From DATLLN01 sp963809205 (GTDB taxonomy: Bacteria > Actinomycetota > Thermoleophilia > Gaiellales > JAICJC01), in assembly GCA_963809205.1 (NCBI GenBank), contig CAWEIS010000028.1, positions 471,376 to 535,375 on the forward strand: DNA of 64,000 nt, written 5' to 3'. Positions 35,530-43,979 of this stretch are shown here, one piece after another (the stretch's first letter is position 1; each line of letters opens with the position of its first letter). The notes under the pieces were generated by a model. The model saw nothing but the letters and a program-made list of their open reading frames with translations, had not been told where the DNA came from and searched no databases. Made by a program: the position numbers and the translations under genes.

Positions 35530-38500
35530 CTAGGACGCCTCGGGCTGCGCGTCGACGGCAGCCGCCGGCTGCTCGCCGCCGCCGTCGCCTCGCTTGCGGC
35601 CGCGCGACCGCGACCTGCGCCGCCGGTCGCGGCGCTCGGACGACGCGCCGACCGGCTCGCCGCGGGCGATCTTGCGAACAGCGCCTGGCCGCGAGTCTCG
35701 CACGGTCTGCCCCCCGCCGTCCTCCAGCTCGAACTCGACCCGCACGCGGCCGCGCACGCCGGCCGTCTTCAGCTGGGCAAGCACCTTGCGGGCGGCGTCG
35801 TCGAGCAGCACCTCGGCCTCCTCGCGGCCGAGCTGCACCACCAGGCCCGCGCCCTCGACGGAGACCCGGGCCGTCCGCTCGGGCCTCGACTCGCTGACCA
35901 GCTTGGCCACCTGCACCTCCAGCGGCGCCTGGTCGGCGGCCGCAGAGCGCACCTCGGGCGCCGTGGCGAACCGCCGGTCGCCGTCGCCGGAGAGCGCCCA
36001 GATCAGCTTTTCGGACTCGCCGAGCTGCGGGGTCACCACCTGGTCGGCATCGTCGCGCAGCCGGACGGCGACCTGTGGCGTCACCTCGACGATCACGGCG
36101 CCGTCGCTGCGACGAACCGACACGGCCGGGGGCGTCGAGCCGACCACGGCGCCGTTGAACGAGACGGTGTCGCCGCGCTCCTTCTCCTTCGCCTTGGCGC
36201 GCTTCTGCGTCTTGGCGCGCTGTGCGGGCGCAGGGATGTTCGAGCCGAGCGCCGCGGCCAGCCGGTGGGAGTCGGCTGAGAGCACGACGCGCGCCCGCTC
36301 GACCAGCCGCTCGGCCGTCGTCCCCCTGCGCGGCGAGGCCACCGCCAGCAGCGCGGCGCCTGCCTCGAGCGGCGACGAGGTCGCGACGGCGGCCAGCTTG
36401 GCCGCCGCCTCGGTGTGGGCCGCCTCGCCGGAGGCCGCCGCGAGCGCGCCCAGCAGGCTGCGCCCATCCTTGACGTGGCTGCCCGCGTACCGATACTCAT
36501 GGTCGCGGGCGGCGCGGGCCAGCTGCCACGTCCACGTGACGATCCGGTCGTCTGGCGCCTCGATCCGCTCGTCGCCCATCGCCAGCAGCAGCACCCGGGC
36601 ACCCTGGCCGCGATCCTGCTGCCACGTCGGGGCGGCCTCGACCAGGCGGCAGGCCATCGCGAACGTGGTCTGCGTCGGCCCCTGCGACGCCAGATCGCCC
36701 AGCGCCTGCAGGCGCAGCCGGCGGTGCTTGTTCTCGGCGGAGCAGGTGAAGAAGAAGAGCTCGCGGGCCTCAGGCTGGAGCCCGGTGATCCGCTCGGCCA
36801 GCATCTGCACGTCGGCCGGGCTGACGGCGCGGGCGGCGACCACCGCCCACGCGCGCTGCTCGTCGAGCGGCAGCTTGGACGCGTCGACCAGCCGCCACTG
36901 GTTGGCGATCACGGCGATCCGCCGCTCGGGATCGTCCGAGACGGGGACGATCCAGTTGCCTTCCTTGACGATCGGCTTGGCCGGGCGGCGGCGCCAGCGC
37001 CGGCGGCGCGGCGGCGGAGGCGTGACCAGGCCGTTCGGCCGGTAGGCGTCGACGCCGAGCAGCGAGTGCAGGGTGATCACACGCTCGGTGTGGGGCGCGC
37101 CCGGCTCGGCGAAGTCGACGACGATGCCGGCCTCCTTTCGGCGGTGCAGCCGCATGATGCGTCCGACCCGCTGCTGGTAGACGCGGCGGCTGGCCGTCGG
37201 CGCGAGGTGCATGCACACGGTGGCCCGCGGCGCGTTCCAGCCCTCGGCCAGCAGCTGCGCGTTGACCAGCACGTTGATCTCGCCGCGGTCGTAGGCGGCC
37301 AGCGTCTCGGCCAGCTGGCGCGGCGGCGTCTTGCCCGACACGGCGCCGGCCTTCAGCCCGATCGCCTTCATCGACGCGGCAATCCGCTCGGCGTGCTCGA
37401 CGCCGGCGGCGTAGACGATCCCCGGCGTGTCGCCGAACCGGCTCTTGTACAGGTCGGCGGCGGCCAGGTTGAGCGGGTCGAGGTCGAGGGCAGCGGCCAG
37501 CTGGCTCTGGTCGAAGTCACCGCCGACGATCTCGACGGAGCGCAGCGACGCGATCGGCCGCACCCGCGAGCAGCGCAGCGGCGCGACGACGCCGCGGCGC
37601 ACCGCCTCGGCCAGCGGGAAGTCGGCGACCTCGGCCGGGAAGACGTCGCCCACGTGCTTCTGCAGCAGCTGGTCGGTGGCCGTCATGCCGATGTACACCG
37701 GCTCGCTGAACGAGCGGATGGCGGCCGCGGTCTTGTCGCCGAGCGCGGTGTGCGCCTCGTCGCAGACGACCACGCCGTACAGGTCCTCGCGCAGCTCGCG
37801 GCGTGCTTGATGAACCAGGAGTAGGTGTTGATCGTCAGCGGCGGCGTCTGCGGCACCGTCTCGCCGCGCAGCACCGGCCCGTGGAGGCGGTCGCCGTAGC
37901 CCTCCTTGGTCAGGTCGCGCGTGAACTGGTCGACCAGCAGGCGGCGGTGGGTGAGGATCAGGACGCCGGTCGTCCGCGCCGCCTCGACGAACCCGGCGGC
38001 GGCGATCGTCTTGCCGGAGGCGGTCGGATGTTTGAAGCGGTAGCGGCGGCGGGCGCCGGGGTCGGGGCCGTGCTCGCCCTCCTCGACGACGTCCTCGACC
38101 ACGGCCTGGGTCGGATCCTCGGGGCCGAGCAGCTCGACGAACGCCTCCCCGTTCGCCGTTGCCATTCCCGTTGCCGTCGCCGTTCTCGGCCGGGGCATCA
38201 CCGTTCTCGGCGGAGTCGTCGTCGTCCTCCTCGTCCTCCGGCGCCGCTCCGCGCTCGACGTCGCTGATCAGCGCGGCCAGCTGGCCGGCGAGCGCGTCGA
38301 CCTGGTGGCGGCGCAGCGTGGTGCCCGAGGCGAGCTTGGGCTGCGGATCGGACAGCACGCGGTCGAGGCCGAGGATCAGCGAGAAGTCGCGGCGCCACTC
38401 GTAGCTGGGTGCGGTCGCCCCCCGGTCCATCTCCTCGAGGGCAGCGTCGAGCGCGGCCCGGCGAGCGGTGCCAGGGGCGAGCGCCACCTCGGCGGCTTCG

Positions 38501-38583
38501 CCTTCGTGCAGCAGCGGCTCCCCGCACCACGCCTCGACGCGGTGCGCGGCCGCTTCCAGATCGGCCTTGATCCCCAAAGTCAT
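35530..38583 (-). CDS. Superfamily II DEAH-type helicase with N-terminal extension, two apparent frameshifts
   Basis: About 1017 residues. The N-terminal region contains TTLRRHQVDALAGQLAALI (Q-motif-like) and an acidic Asp/Glu/Asn/Gly linker. Between about 38150 and 37798 the coding frame shifts: the other frame carries Walker A (HPTASGKTIAAAGFVEAA) and motif Ia (VLILTHRRLLVDQF). The main frame then resumes with VVVCDEAHTALGDK (motif II), IGMTAT (III), LLAEGWNAPRATVCMHLAPTASRRVYQQRVGRIMR (V-VI). Two single-base corrections give one full helicase. The C-terminal half is unrecognised and ends in a basic Arg/Ser/Gly tail suited to nucleic acid. It resembles type III restriction or DNA-repair helicases (ComF/RadD-like), without a nuclease that I can see. 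Confidence 0.8.
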   Translation of the reverse strand: MTLGIKADLEAAAHRVEAWCGEPLLHEGEAAEVALAPGTARRAALDAALEEMDRGATAPSYEWRRDFSLILGLDRVLSDPQPKLASGTTLRRHQVDALAGQLAALISDVERGAAPEDEEDDDDSAENGDAPAENGDGNGNGNGERGGVRRAARPRGSDPGRGRGRRRGGRARPRPRRPPPLPLQTSDRLRQDDRRRRVRRGGADDRRPDPHPPPPAGRPVHARPDQGGLRRPPPRAGAARRDGAADAAADDQHLLLVHQARRELREDLYGVVVCDEAHTALGDKTAAAIRSFSEPVYIGMTATDQLLQKHVGDVFPAEVADFPLAEAVRRGVVAPLRCSRVRPIASLRSVEIVGGDFDQSQLAAALDLDPLNLAAADLYKSRFGDTPGIVYAAGVEHAERIAASMKAIGLKAGAVSGKTPPRQLAETLAAYDRGEINVLVNAQLLAEGWNAPRATVCMHLAPTASRRVYQQRVGRIMRLHRRKEAGIVVDFAEPGAPHTERVITLHSLLGVDAYRPNGLVTPPPPRRRRWRRRPAKPIVKEGNWIVPVSDDPERRIAVIANQWRLVDASKLPLDEQRAWAVVAARAVSPADVQMLAERITGLQPEARELFFFTCSAENKHRRLRLQALGDLASQGPTQTTFAMACRLVEAAPTWQQDRGQGARVLLLAMGDERIEAPDDRIVTWTWQLARAARDHEYRYAGSHVKDGRSLLGALAAASGEAAHTEAAAKLAAVATSSPLEAGAALLAVASPRRGTTAERLVERARVVLSADSHRLAAALGSNIPAPAQRAKTQKRAKAKEKERGDTVSFNGAVVGSTPPAVSVRRSDGAVIVEVTPQVAVRLRDDADQVVTPQLGESEKLIWALSGDGDRRFATAPEVRSAAADQAPLEVQVAKLVSESRPERTARVSVEGAGLVVQLGREEAEVLLDDAARKVLAQLKTAGVRGRVRVEFELEDGGGQTVRDSRPGAVRKIARGEPVGASSERRDRRRRSRSRGRKRGDGGGEQPAAAVDAQPEAS

Positions 38584-38637
38584 CTGTTCGACCGCCGGGT
38601 TAATCCGGGCGCCGGAGGCGGCACCGGCGGTGAGATC

Positions 38638-39415
38638 TCAGTGTAGCGAATTCTCCGCCGCGAGCGCGCCGGCGACGAGCATGGCCAGCGGCTCGTGGAG
38701 CGCCGGGCCGGACGCGACGACGTCGCGCGTCACGCAGCCCGCCCGCCTCGCGCACGAGCAGCGCCCCGGCGGCCAGGTCCCACGGCTTCAGCCCGACCTC
38801 GTAGAACCCGTCGACGCGCCCGCAGGCCACCGACGCGAGGTCGAGGGCCGCCGAGCCGCCGCGGCGGATGTCGCGCACGCTGGGCAGGATCGTCGCCAGC
38901 GCGGCGGCCTGCGCCCGGCGCACCTCGGCGACGTACGAGAACCCGGTCGCGATCAGCGCCGATGCCAGCTCGGAGGCCCCGGACACGCCGATCGGCGCGC
39001 CGTCCAGCCGCGCACCGCCGCCGCGCGTGGCGGTGAACGTCTCGTCTCGGGTGGGGACGTGCACGACGCCGACCAGCTGCCGTCCTCGTCCTCGCAGGCG
39101 ACGCTGACCGCCCACTCGGGCAGCCCGAACAGGTAGTTGACGGTGCCGTCGAGCGGATCCACCACCCAGCGGAGGCCCGAGCCGCCCGCGACGCTCGACC
39201 CCTCCTCGCCCAGCACGCCGTCGTCGGGCCGCGCAGCGAGCAGCCGTCTCGCGGAGCAGCGCCTCGGCGTCACGGTCGGCGTCGGAGACCAGGTCGGTCG
39301 CGGAGCTCTTGGAGTCGACGCCGGTCGCCGGCCGCCGGAAGCGCTCCAGCAGCAGCGCCCCCGCCTCCCTGGCGACGGACTCGGCGAGGTCGAGCAGGGG
39401 GGCGGCTTCGCTCAC
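38638..39415 (-). CDS. Inositol monophosphatase family protein, three apparent frameshifts
   Basis: A GTG at 39415 opens SEAAPLLDLAESVAREAGALLLERF. Three frame changes (near 39247, 39075 and 38735) join segments into about 259 residues. The pieces carry DLVSDADRDAEALLRE, then GVLGEEGSS (metal Glu), WVVDPLDGTVNYLFGLPEWAVSVA (metal DPxDGT), then GVVHVPTRDETFTATRGGGARLDG and GFYEVGLKPWDLAAGALLVREAGG (WDxAAG metal site). All metal motifs are intact across the breaks, so a real enzyme with assembly errors is likely. Family members are Mg-dependent phosphatases acting on myo-inositol-1-phosphate, NADP, fructose-1,6-bisphosphate or PAP. Confidence 0.78.
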
Positions 39416-39506
39416 GCGCGGCAGTATGGCACCGGGGCGGTGGCCGTCGGGTGAACATCCTGCAAATCGGCTTGTTTTCAGGCCAGATCGCATGCATCCT
39501 CAAGGC

Positions 39507-39653
39507 ATGCACCGATTGCTCGACCGCCTCAGGGGACGCCGCCGCGACCGGACGCTCGCCCGGGAGCTCGAGCGGCGCGCCCGCGCCCAGCTCGACGCAC
39601 GCGCCGAAGCGGCCGCGCGGATGGCCGACGACGTGCGCCGGGGCTCAGCCTGA
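39507..39653 (+). CDS. Small basic helical protein
   Basis: A 48-residue frame from ATG 39507 (MHRLLDRLRGRRRDRTLARE, then LERRARAQLDARAEAAARMADDVRR). It is a highly charged amphipathic helix with no domain known to me. It precedes the phosphatase gene by 18 bases and may be co-transcribed. Weak support. Confidence 0.35.
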   Translation: MHRLLDRLRGRRRDRTLARELERRARAQLDARAEAAARMADDVRRGSA

Positions 39654-39671
39654 CCCGACTACCATCGGGCC

Positions 39672-40118
39672 ATGGCGCGCCTCAACTACCACCGGCTGGG
39701 TGACTCGCTGCTGGCCGGCGCCATGCCGTTCCGGGCCGACCACGTCGACGCGCTGCACGCCGAGGGCGTGACCGCCGTCGTCAACCTCTGCCAGGAGCGC
39801 GAGTACTGGGACGGCGAGCGGGAGCTGATCCTCGACGCGTACGCGTCGCACGGCATCACCGAGCTGCACCTGCCGGTGATCGACGGCTCGACCGTGCCGG
39901 CCGAGGTGCTCGACCAGGCGGTCGCGCTCGCGCGCTCGCACACCGTCTACGTGCACTGCCGCGGAGGGCGCGAACGCTCGGCGACGGTCGCGATCGCGGT
40001 GATCTCCGACCTCGAGGGGCTACCGATCGAGGATGCGCTCGCCGAGGCCCGACAGCGGCGTCCGATCTTCGCGCCGCTGCCCTGGCAGGTCAGCGGATTG
40101 CATTCCTGGGCGAGGTGA
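39672..40118 (+). CDS. Dual-specificity protein phosphatase family protein
   Basis: The 148-residue protein has the Cys-phosphatase signature VHCRGGRERSATVAIAVI (CX5R, Cys about residue 95). The general-acid loop Asp lies in LPVIDGSTVPAEV upstream, and the N-terminal fold AGAMPFRADHVDALHAEGVTAVVNLC is also present. This is the size of atypical bacterial dual-specificity phosphatases, acting on phosphoproteins or small phosphates in the cytoplasm. Confidence 0.88.
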   Translation: MARLNYHRLGDSLLAGAMPFRADHVDALHAEGVTAVVNLCQEREYWDGERELILDAYASHGITELHLPVIDGSTVPAEVLDQAVALARSHTVYVHCRGGRERSATVAIAVISDLEGLPIEDALAEARQRRPIFAPLPWQVSGLHSWAR

Positions 40119-40344
40119 TTTGCGGTATGTGCAGCGGAATTGTTTCAGCATGCCGCAAGCCGGGGCAGGATTGTCCCTACCGCACGAGAAATAACCGGTA
40201 ATCGAGCCTGCAAACACTCGGGTCCGGAGACGGCCTTCCATGTTGCATCCGTCCGAGTTTGCCCGTATCCTCGTGTGGTCACCCTTTTGCCACGCATCGG
40301 GTAGAGGCTCCAACGTCCTTATACAGGGAGAGGTGGTGCAAGAC
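40119..40344. other. AT-richer 5' region of the LPXTG gene
   Basis: This 226-base gap is less GC-rich than the genes around it and presumably holds the promoter of the LPXTG protein. A short inverted repeat GTGGTCACCCTTTTGCCAC lies at about 40275-40293. A ribosome site GGGAGAGG sits at 40325-40333 before the ATG at 40345. No known riboswitch was recognised. Confidence 0.35.
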
Positions 40345-40602
40345 ATGAGGAAGGTAGTTCGCACGGCGGTCGGCCTGCTCAGCGTCGCTGCCATCATGGC
40401 CATCACGGCCACGACGGCCTTCGCAGGCGGCGACTACAACACGCCGGGCGGTTCCGTGGCCGGTGAGCAGACCGGCGGCGGCAGCGGCGGAGGCACTCTG
40501 CCCTTCACGGGCTCCGAGCTGCTTCTGTACGTCATCGTGGGCGCGGCGATCGTCGCAAGCGGCTTCGGGCTTCGTGCCCTGTCCGCTCGCCGCATGAGCT
40601 AA
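40345..40602 (+). CDS. Small LPXTG-anchored cell-wall protein
   Basis: The 85-residue precursor has a signal peptide (RKVVRTAVGLLSVAAIMA, cleavage after TTAFA about residue 28). A very short Gly-rich mature part (GGDYNTPGGSVAGEQTGGGS) is followed by a textbook sortase signal: LPFTG, a hydrophobic segment (LLLYVIVGAAIVASGFGL) and a basic tail (RALSARR). After sorting only about 30 residues would remain on the wall, which is remarkably small. No sortase gene is in the window. A perfect hairpin follows the stop. Confidence 0.85.
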   Translation: MRKVVRTAVGLLSVAAIMAITATTAFAGGDYNTPGGSVAGEQTGGGSGGGTLPFTGSELLLYVIVGAAIVASGFGLRALSARRMS

Positions 40603-40631
40603 CGCTCGGCGAGCGACGTAATGAACCTGCG

Positions 40632-40655
40632 AAGGGGCGCCTGAGGGCGCCCCTT
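40632..40655 (+). terminator. Perfect 10-bp hairpin after the LPXTG gene
   Basis: AAGGGGCGCC (40632-40641) and GGCGCCCCTT (40646-40655) pair fully around a TGAG loop, 30 bases after the stop. The hairpin is palindromic enough to serve the convergent O-antigen-ligase-like gene too. The T-run after the stem is only TTC, usual for high-GC terminators. Confidence 0.7.
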
Positions 40656-40677
40656 CTGCGTTCCCGGGGCGGTTCGC

Positions 40678-42651
40678 TCAGTAGTGGTCGTAGCTGGGCG
40701 GCGGCTCGGTGAAGCGGAAGTCGGTGCGCAGCGAGGGATTGAGCGCGCGGACGTGCCGCTGGGCCTCCTGCGCGAGCTCGGTGTCGCCCACCCGCTGCGC
40801 GCTCAGGTAGAGCATCTGCCAGGCCACCCAGAACCCGGGCTCCCGGTCGACGGCCAGCCGCGACGCGTCGAGGGCCGCGCGGGCGTCGCCGTTTCGCAGC
40901 GTGGCCCGCGCGATCGCGACCTGCGGGCGGCTGGACAGCCAGTCGAGGTTGTCCGCCGAGCGGGCCGACTCGATCGCCTGCTGCTCGGGCTGGCCGTAGG
41001 AGCGGAGCAGGTAGGCCTGCGCCAGCGTGGCGGGCAGCACGGCGACGCCGACGACGAGCAGCAGCGCGGCCGACCCGCCGATCATGACCAGCCGGCGCTG
41101 CCCCTCGGGCGGGGGCGGCGGGTCGCCGGGCGGGCGCGGCAGCGAGGCCAGCGCGGCGGCGGCCAGCATCAGCGCCGGCATGACGCAGGCGGCGAGCTGC
41201 CAGATCCAGTCGACGGAGGCGTGCAGCACGAAGTCGGCGAGCCCGCCGGCCAGCCCCGCCGCAAGCAGGCGCTCCGCCGTCGACGCTCCGCGGAACCGAA
41301 GGCGCACCGCCGCCGCGATCGGCAGGCCCAGCGCGAGCACCAGGCCGAGCAGGCCGGCGAGGCCAAGCGTCGACGCATCCTCGAGCACCTGGCTGTGCGC
41401 ATGGAACGGCTGATCCTCCGACCGGCCTTCCTGGGCGTAGTCGTAGAGGAAGTTCCCCGCGCCGACCCCGTCGAACGGGTGGTCGCGGAACAGGCGCACC
41501 GAGACCCGCCACAGGTCGTAGCGGCCGGTGCCGACCGAGCCGAAGCGGCTGTCCGACCCGCCGCGGTACGGGCTGTCCTGCACCTGGAACTGCTGCCACT
41601 TGTCATCGAGCCACGCGCCGGGCTTGCCGTTGGTCGCGGCGACGAACGCGACCACGAGTAGCACCGCGAGGGTGCCGACCAGCGCCGCGGCGCCGCCGGT
41701 CACCAGCCGCCGCGACTGGGCGCCCAGGGTCACCCTGCGGTCGATCAGCGACTGGGCGAGCGCGGCGAGTCCGCCGATCAGCGCGGCGGCCATCACCGCC
41801 GAGCCGGCCGCGCGCACCTGGGTCTCGCCGGCGGCGATGGCGAAGGCGCTGTTCAGGTCGGTCCACCGGAACGCGATCAGGACGAGCACGGGTACGGCGA
41901 TCGCCGCGCAGCGCACCGGCGTCGGGCAGAGCGCGGCGAAGATCAGGCCCGAGGCGACCAGCGCCACCAGGGCGGCGCGGGATCCCGTGGGGACGACCAG
42001 CGCCGCGGCCGCGCCGGCGGCCACCCCGGAGCAGGCGCGCAGCGCGATCGGCGTCGCCCGGTCGGCGGCGAACGCCGTGGCCGGCCAGACGCCCACCGCG
42101 ACTAGCGCGGCCATGCCGCCGCCGTAGCCGATGCCGCCGACCAGCCGGCCGAAGGAGAAGGCGGAGACGTCGCCCATCCGCCACAGGGCCCAGGCCTCGA
42201 TCAGCGCGATGGTGCCGACGCCGACGACGACCAGGCCGGCCGCCACGCGGCGGCCGTCGACTCGGCCGAGCGCGAGCAGGCAGACGACCAGCACGCAGGC
42301 GTAGAACAGCGACCGGTCGCCCTCGACCAACGCGTTCTGCGGCCAGGCCGCCCAGAAGATCGAGAGCCATGCGAGCAGCGTCAGCCCGGCGAGTGCGCCC
42401 GGCGAGACCCACGGGAGCCATCCCAGCAGGGGCAGGCCGACGGCGATCAGCATGATCGCGATGGCGACCGCCGAGACGACGGCCCACATCCCCCACTCGT
42501 TGATCGTGTAGCCGCCGCCGCGCCAGGCGAGCCACAGCCAGCAGGCCATCGGCAGGACGAGCGGGAGCAGCGGCAGGACGCTCACGGCGCGCTCGGTCAC
42601 GCCGGGCAGGGGATCGCGAGCCGACCGGGCCGCGTCGACGGTCTGAGCCAC
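40678..42651 (-). CDS. O-antigen ligase/polymerase-like polytopic membrane protein with TPR-like tail
   Basis: The 657-residue protein has about twelve membrane segments in residues 20-520. The conserved loop of the Wzy_C/O-antigen ligase family is present (FRDHPFDGVGAGNFLYDYAQ, then AHSQVLEDASTLGLAGLLGL, about residues 385-450). Residues 545-650 form a helical TPR-like tail (DARAALDASRLAVDREPGFWVAWQMLYL). Family members join or polymerise surface polysaccharide at the outer face of the membrane. No glycosyltransferase genes surround it, so it is an orphan. Confidence 0.82.
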   Translation of the reverse strand: MAQTVDAARSARDPLPGVTERAVSVLPLLPLVLPMACWLWLAWRGGGYTINEWGMWAVVSAVAIAIMLIAVGLPLLGWLPWVSPGALAGLTLLAWLSIFWAAWPQNALVEGDRSLFYACVLVVCLLALGRVDGRRVAAGLVVVGVGTIALIEAWALWRMGDVSAFSFGRLVGGIGYGGGMAALVAVGVWPATAFAADRATPIALRACSGVAAGAAAALVVPTGSRAALVALVASGLIFAALCPTPVRCAAIAVPVLVLIAFRWTDLNSAFAIAAGETQVRAAGSAVMAAALIGGLAALAQSLIDRRVTLGAQSRRLVTGGAAALVGTLAVLLVVAFVAATNGKPGAWLDDKWQQFQVQDSPYRGGSDSRFGSVGTGRYDLWRVSVRLFRDHPFDGVGAGNFLYDYAQEGRSEDQPFHAHSQVLEDASTLGLAGLLGLVLALGLPIAAAVRLRFRGASTAERLLAAGLAGGLADFVLHASVDWIWQLAACVMPALMLAAAALASLPRPPGDPPPPPEGQRRLVMIGGSAALLLVVGVAVLPATLAQAYLLRSYGQPEQQAIESARSADNLDWLSSRPQVAIARATLRNGDARAALDASRLAVDREPGFWVAWQMLYLSAQRVGDTELAQEAQRHVRALNPSLRTDFRFTEPPPSYDHY

Positions 42652-42679
42652 CCGCGAAGCCTACGTCACGCCGCGGAGG

Positions 42680-42877
42680 TCAGGCGGTGCGGTGCGTGCT
42701 GCAGGCTGGCGCCTCGAACGGCTTCGCGAGCAGTCCCTCGGTGTCCTGGCCGCTGCACTCGGAGCAGAGGTAGGACGTCGTGGTGGCCGGTGCGGATTCG
42801 CACCACACGCAGCTGCCCGAGTCGATCAGGAGCATCGCCGCGCGCATTGCCGAGGTTGGAGCCGTCTGCGTGATCAT
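42680..42877 (-). CDS. Small Cys-rich (zinc-ribbon-like) protein
   Basis: A 65-residue frame from ATG 42877 contains SCVWCESAPATTTSYLCSEC, two CxxC pairs spaced 13 residues apart, suited to one zinc ion, and one later Cys (APACSTH). The N-terminal part is helical (MRAAMLLID; an alternative start lies there). Its family is unknown. Divergent from the membrane protein at 43007. Confidence 0.5.
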   Translation of the reverse strand: MITQTAPTSAMRAAMLLIDSGSCVWCESAPATTTSYLCSECSGQDTEGLLAKPFEAPACSTHRTA

Positions 42878-43006
42878 GCGGTGTCGGGGCACTTTCGCGC
42901 CGGGTGATCGGCCGCGGTATCGACGATCTGAGGTATTTGATCCCCGGATCGTGGTATTGGGCCTCAAGAAAGTGTCCATTCGGATCGATTCTCTTGGCAG
43001 GTTCAC

Positions 43007-43663
43007 ATGACACCTTCCGACTTCACACAAGCTCTCACCGCGGTCAACGACCGCATCCGCTCGCTGCTGACCGGCGCGCTGTCGCTGCTCGCGCTGGCCG
43101 CGCTGGCGGTCGTGGCCAGCTACGGGGTGCACCAGCTGGCGCCCGGCCTGGGACGCACGATCGCCGTGCTGGGGCTGCTTGGCGGCCTCGGGCTGCTGGC
43201 CGGCGGATGGTTCGCATCGCTCGAGCGGCGGAGCATCTACGAGGACATCATCGTGGCCGGTTTCCGGCACGTGCACGCGCCGGAAGTGGCCCAGCGGGCA
43301 GCCGAGCTCGTGGGCGTCACAAGCAGGCTTCGCCTGGCCGGCGCACTTGACCGGTTCCTGGAGGCCGCCCGGATGGAGCGCGTGGCGCCCGTTCCGGTCA
43401 ACCGCGAAGCCATGCTGCACTGCGCCCACCAGGCGCAGGCGATCGCCAGCACGCTGCGCTCGCTGGCCGTCGACGTCGAGCCGGCCGGGATGGTGCTGCT
43501 CCAGCGCCTGGTCACCGACGGCGTCACCAGCCCGCTGTTCAACCCCGGCCTGCCGCCGCGCGAGCTGGAGCGCGCCTTCGACCGTATCGCCGCCATGCTC
43601 GGCACCAATGTCGTCACCCTTCGCCCGCACGGCGAGCACGACGAGATGCCGCTCGCAGCCTGA
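43007..43663 (+). CDS. Membrane-anchored hypothetical protein, paralogue of the product at 34884-35459
   Basis: The 218-residue protein has two hydrophobic helices at residues 20-68 (SLLALAALAVVASYGVHQ; IAVLGLLGGLGLLAGGWF). A longer cytoplasmic helical part includes RLRLAGALDRFLEAARMERV, VEPAGMVLLQRLVTDGVTSPLFN and RELERAFDRIAAML, which align with the tail of the protein at 34884. No named family is known to me. The gene is preceded by a comparatively AT-rich stretch. Confidence 0.65.
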   Translation: MTPSDFTQALTAVNDRIRSLLTGALSLLALAALAVVASYGVHQLAPGLGRTIAVLGLLGGLGLLAGGWFASLERRSIYEDIIVAGFRHVHAPEVAQRAAELVGVTSRLRLAGALDRFLEAARMERVAPVPVNREAMLHCAHQAQAIASTLRSLAVDVEPAGMVLLQRLVTDGVTSPLFNPGLPPRELERAFDRIAAMLGTNVVTLRPHGEHDEMPLAA

Positions 43664-43670
43664 GCGCTGG

Positions 43671-43765
43671 TGCGACAGGGGGTCAGACCCGGTGTCGCAG
43701 GCTCGGGTTCGGCTCTCGGCGCGGTGGCCACGGCCGTGCAACGAGGGGTCTGACCCCCTGTCGCA
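43671..43765. repeat. 95-bp element with perfect 20-bp inverted ends
   Basis: TGCGACAGGGGGTCAGACCC (43671-43690) is the exact reverse complement of 43746-43765. Each arm also holds the internal near-palindrome GGGGTCAGACCC. The 55-base interior contains a partial echo (GGTGTCGCA at 43691-43699) and CG-rich sequence. It lies directly after the 43007 gene and runs into the tail of the minus-strand frame at 43683. This is the form of a REP- or MITE-like intergenic repeat, or a terminator; copy number cannot be tested here. Confidence 0.7.
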
Positions 43766-43955
43766 GCTGCAGGATGAACGGGTGGGGGGCAAGTGAGCGG
43801 GCAGGCGGCTCTCGGGGCAGGAGCGACGCGGTGGCCAATATCCACGCGGACGCGTTGCAGGAGACGAAGACGAGGACCACCACAGGCGTCCAGTCCTCCG
43901 AATCGTCCGACCCGGTCGCTCCGGCGACCATGAAACCGGCAAGGAAGAACAGCGG
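43683..43955 (-). CDS. Possible small membrane protein, disturbed start and repeat-derived tail
   Basis: From the Met at 43931 the frame reads a polar stretch GATGSDDSEDWTP and a membrane helix VVVLVFVSCNASAWILATASLL. Its last 30 residues come from the inverted-repeat element. A GTG near 43955 with one base shift would add a first helix (TTAVLFLAGFMVAG). It may be a two-helix protein whose true end was altered by the repeat. Weak call. Confidence 0.3.
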   Translation of the reverse strand, partial: PLFFLAGFMVAGATGSDDSEDWTPVVVLVFVSCNASAWILATASLLPREPPARSLAPHPFILQLRQGVRPLVARPWPPRREPNPSLRHRV

Positions 43956-43979
43956 TTGTCACCGTACGACAGTGCGACC

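Noticed and set aside
36415..37824. 469-residue plus-strand open frame over the helicase
   Set aside because: Antisense to conserved helicase motifs, and no domain pattern in its translation.
40119..40344. Possible cyclic-dinucleotide or other riboswitch before the LPXTG gene
   Set aside because: The region is long and structured enough to tempt, but I could not match the conserved core of any riboswitch class.
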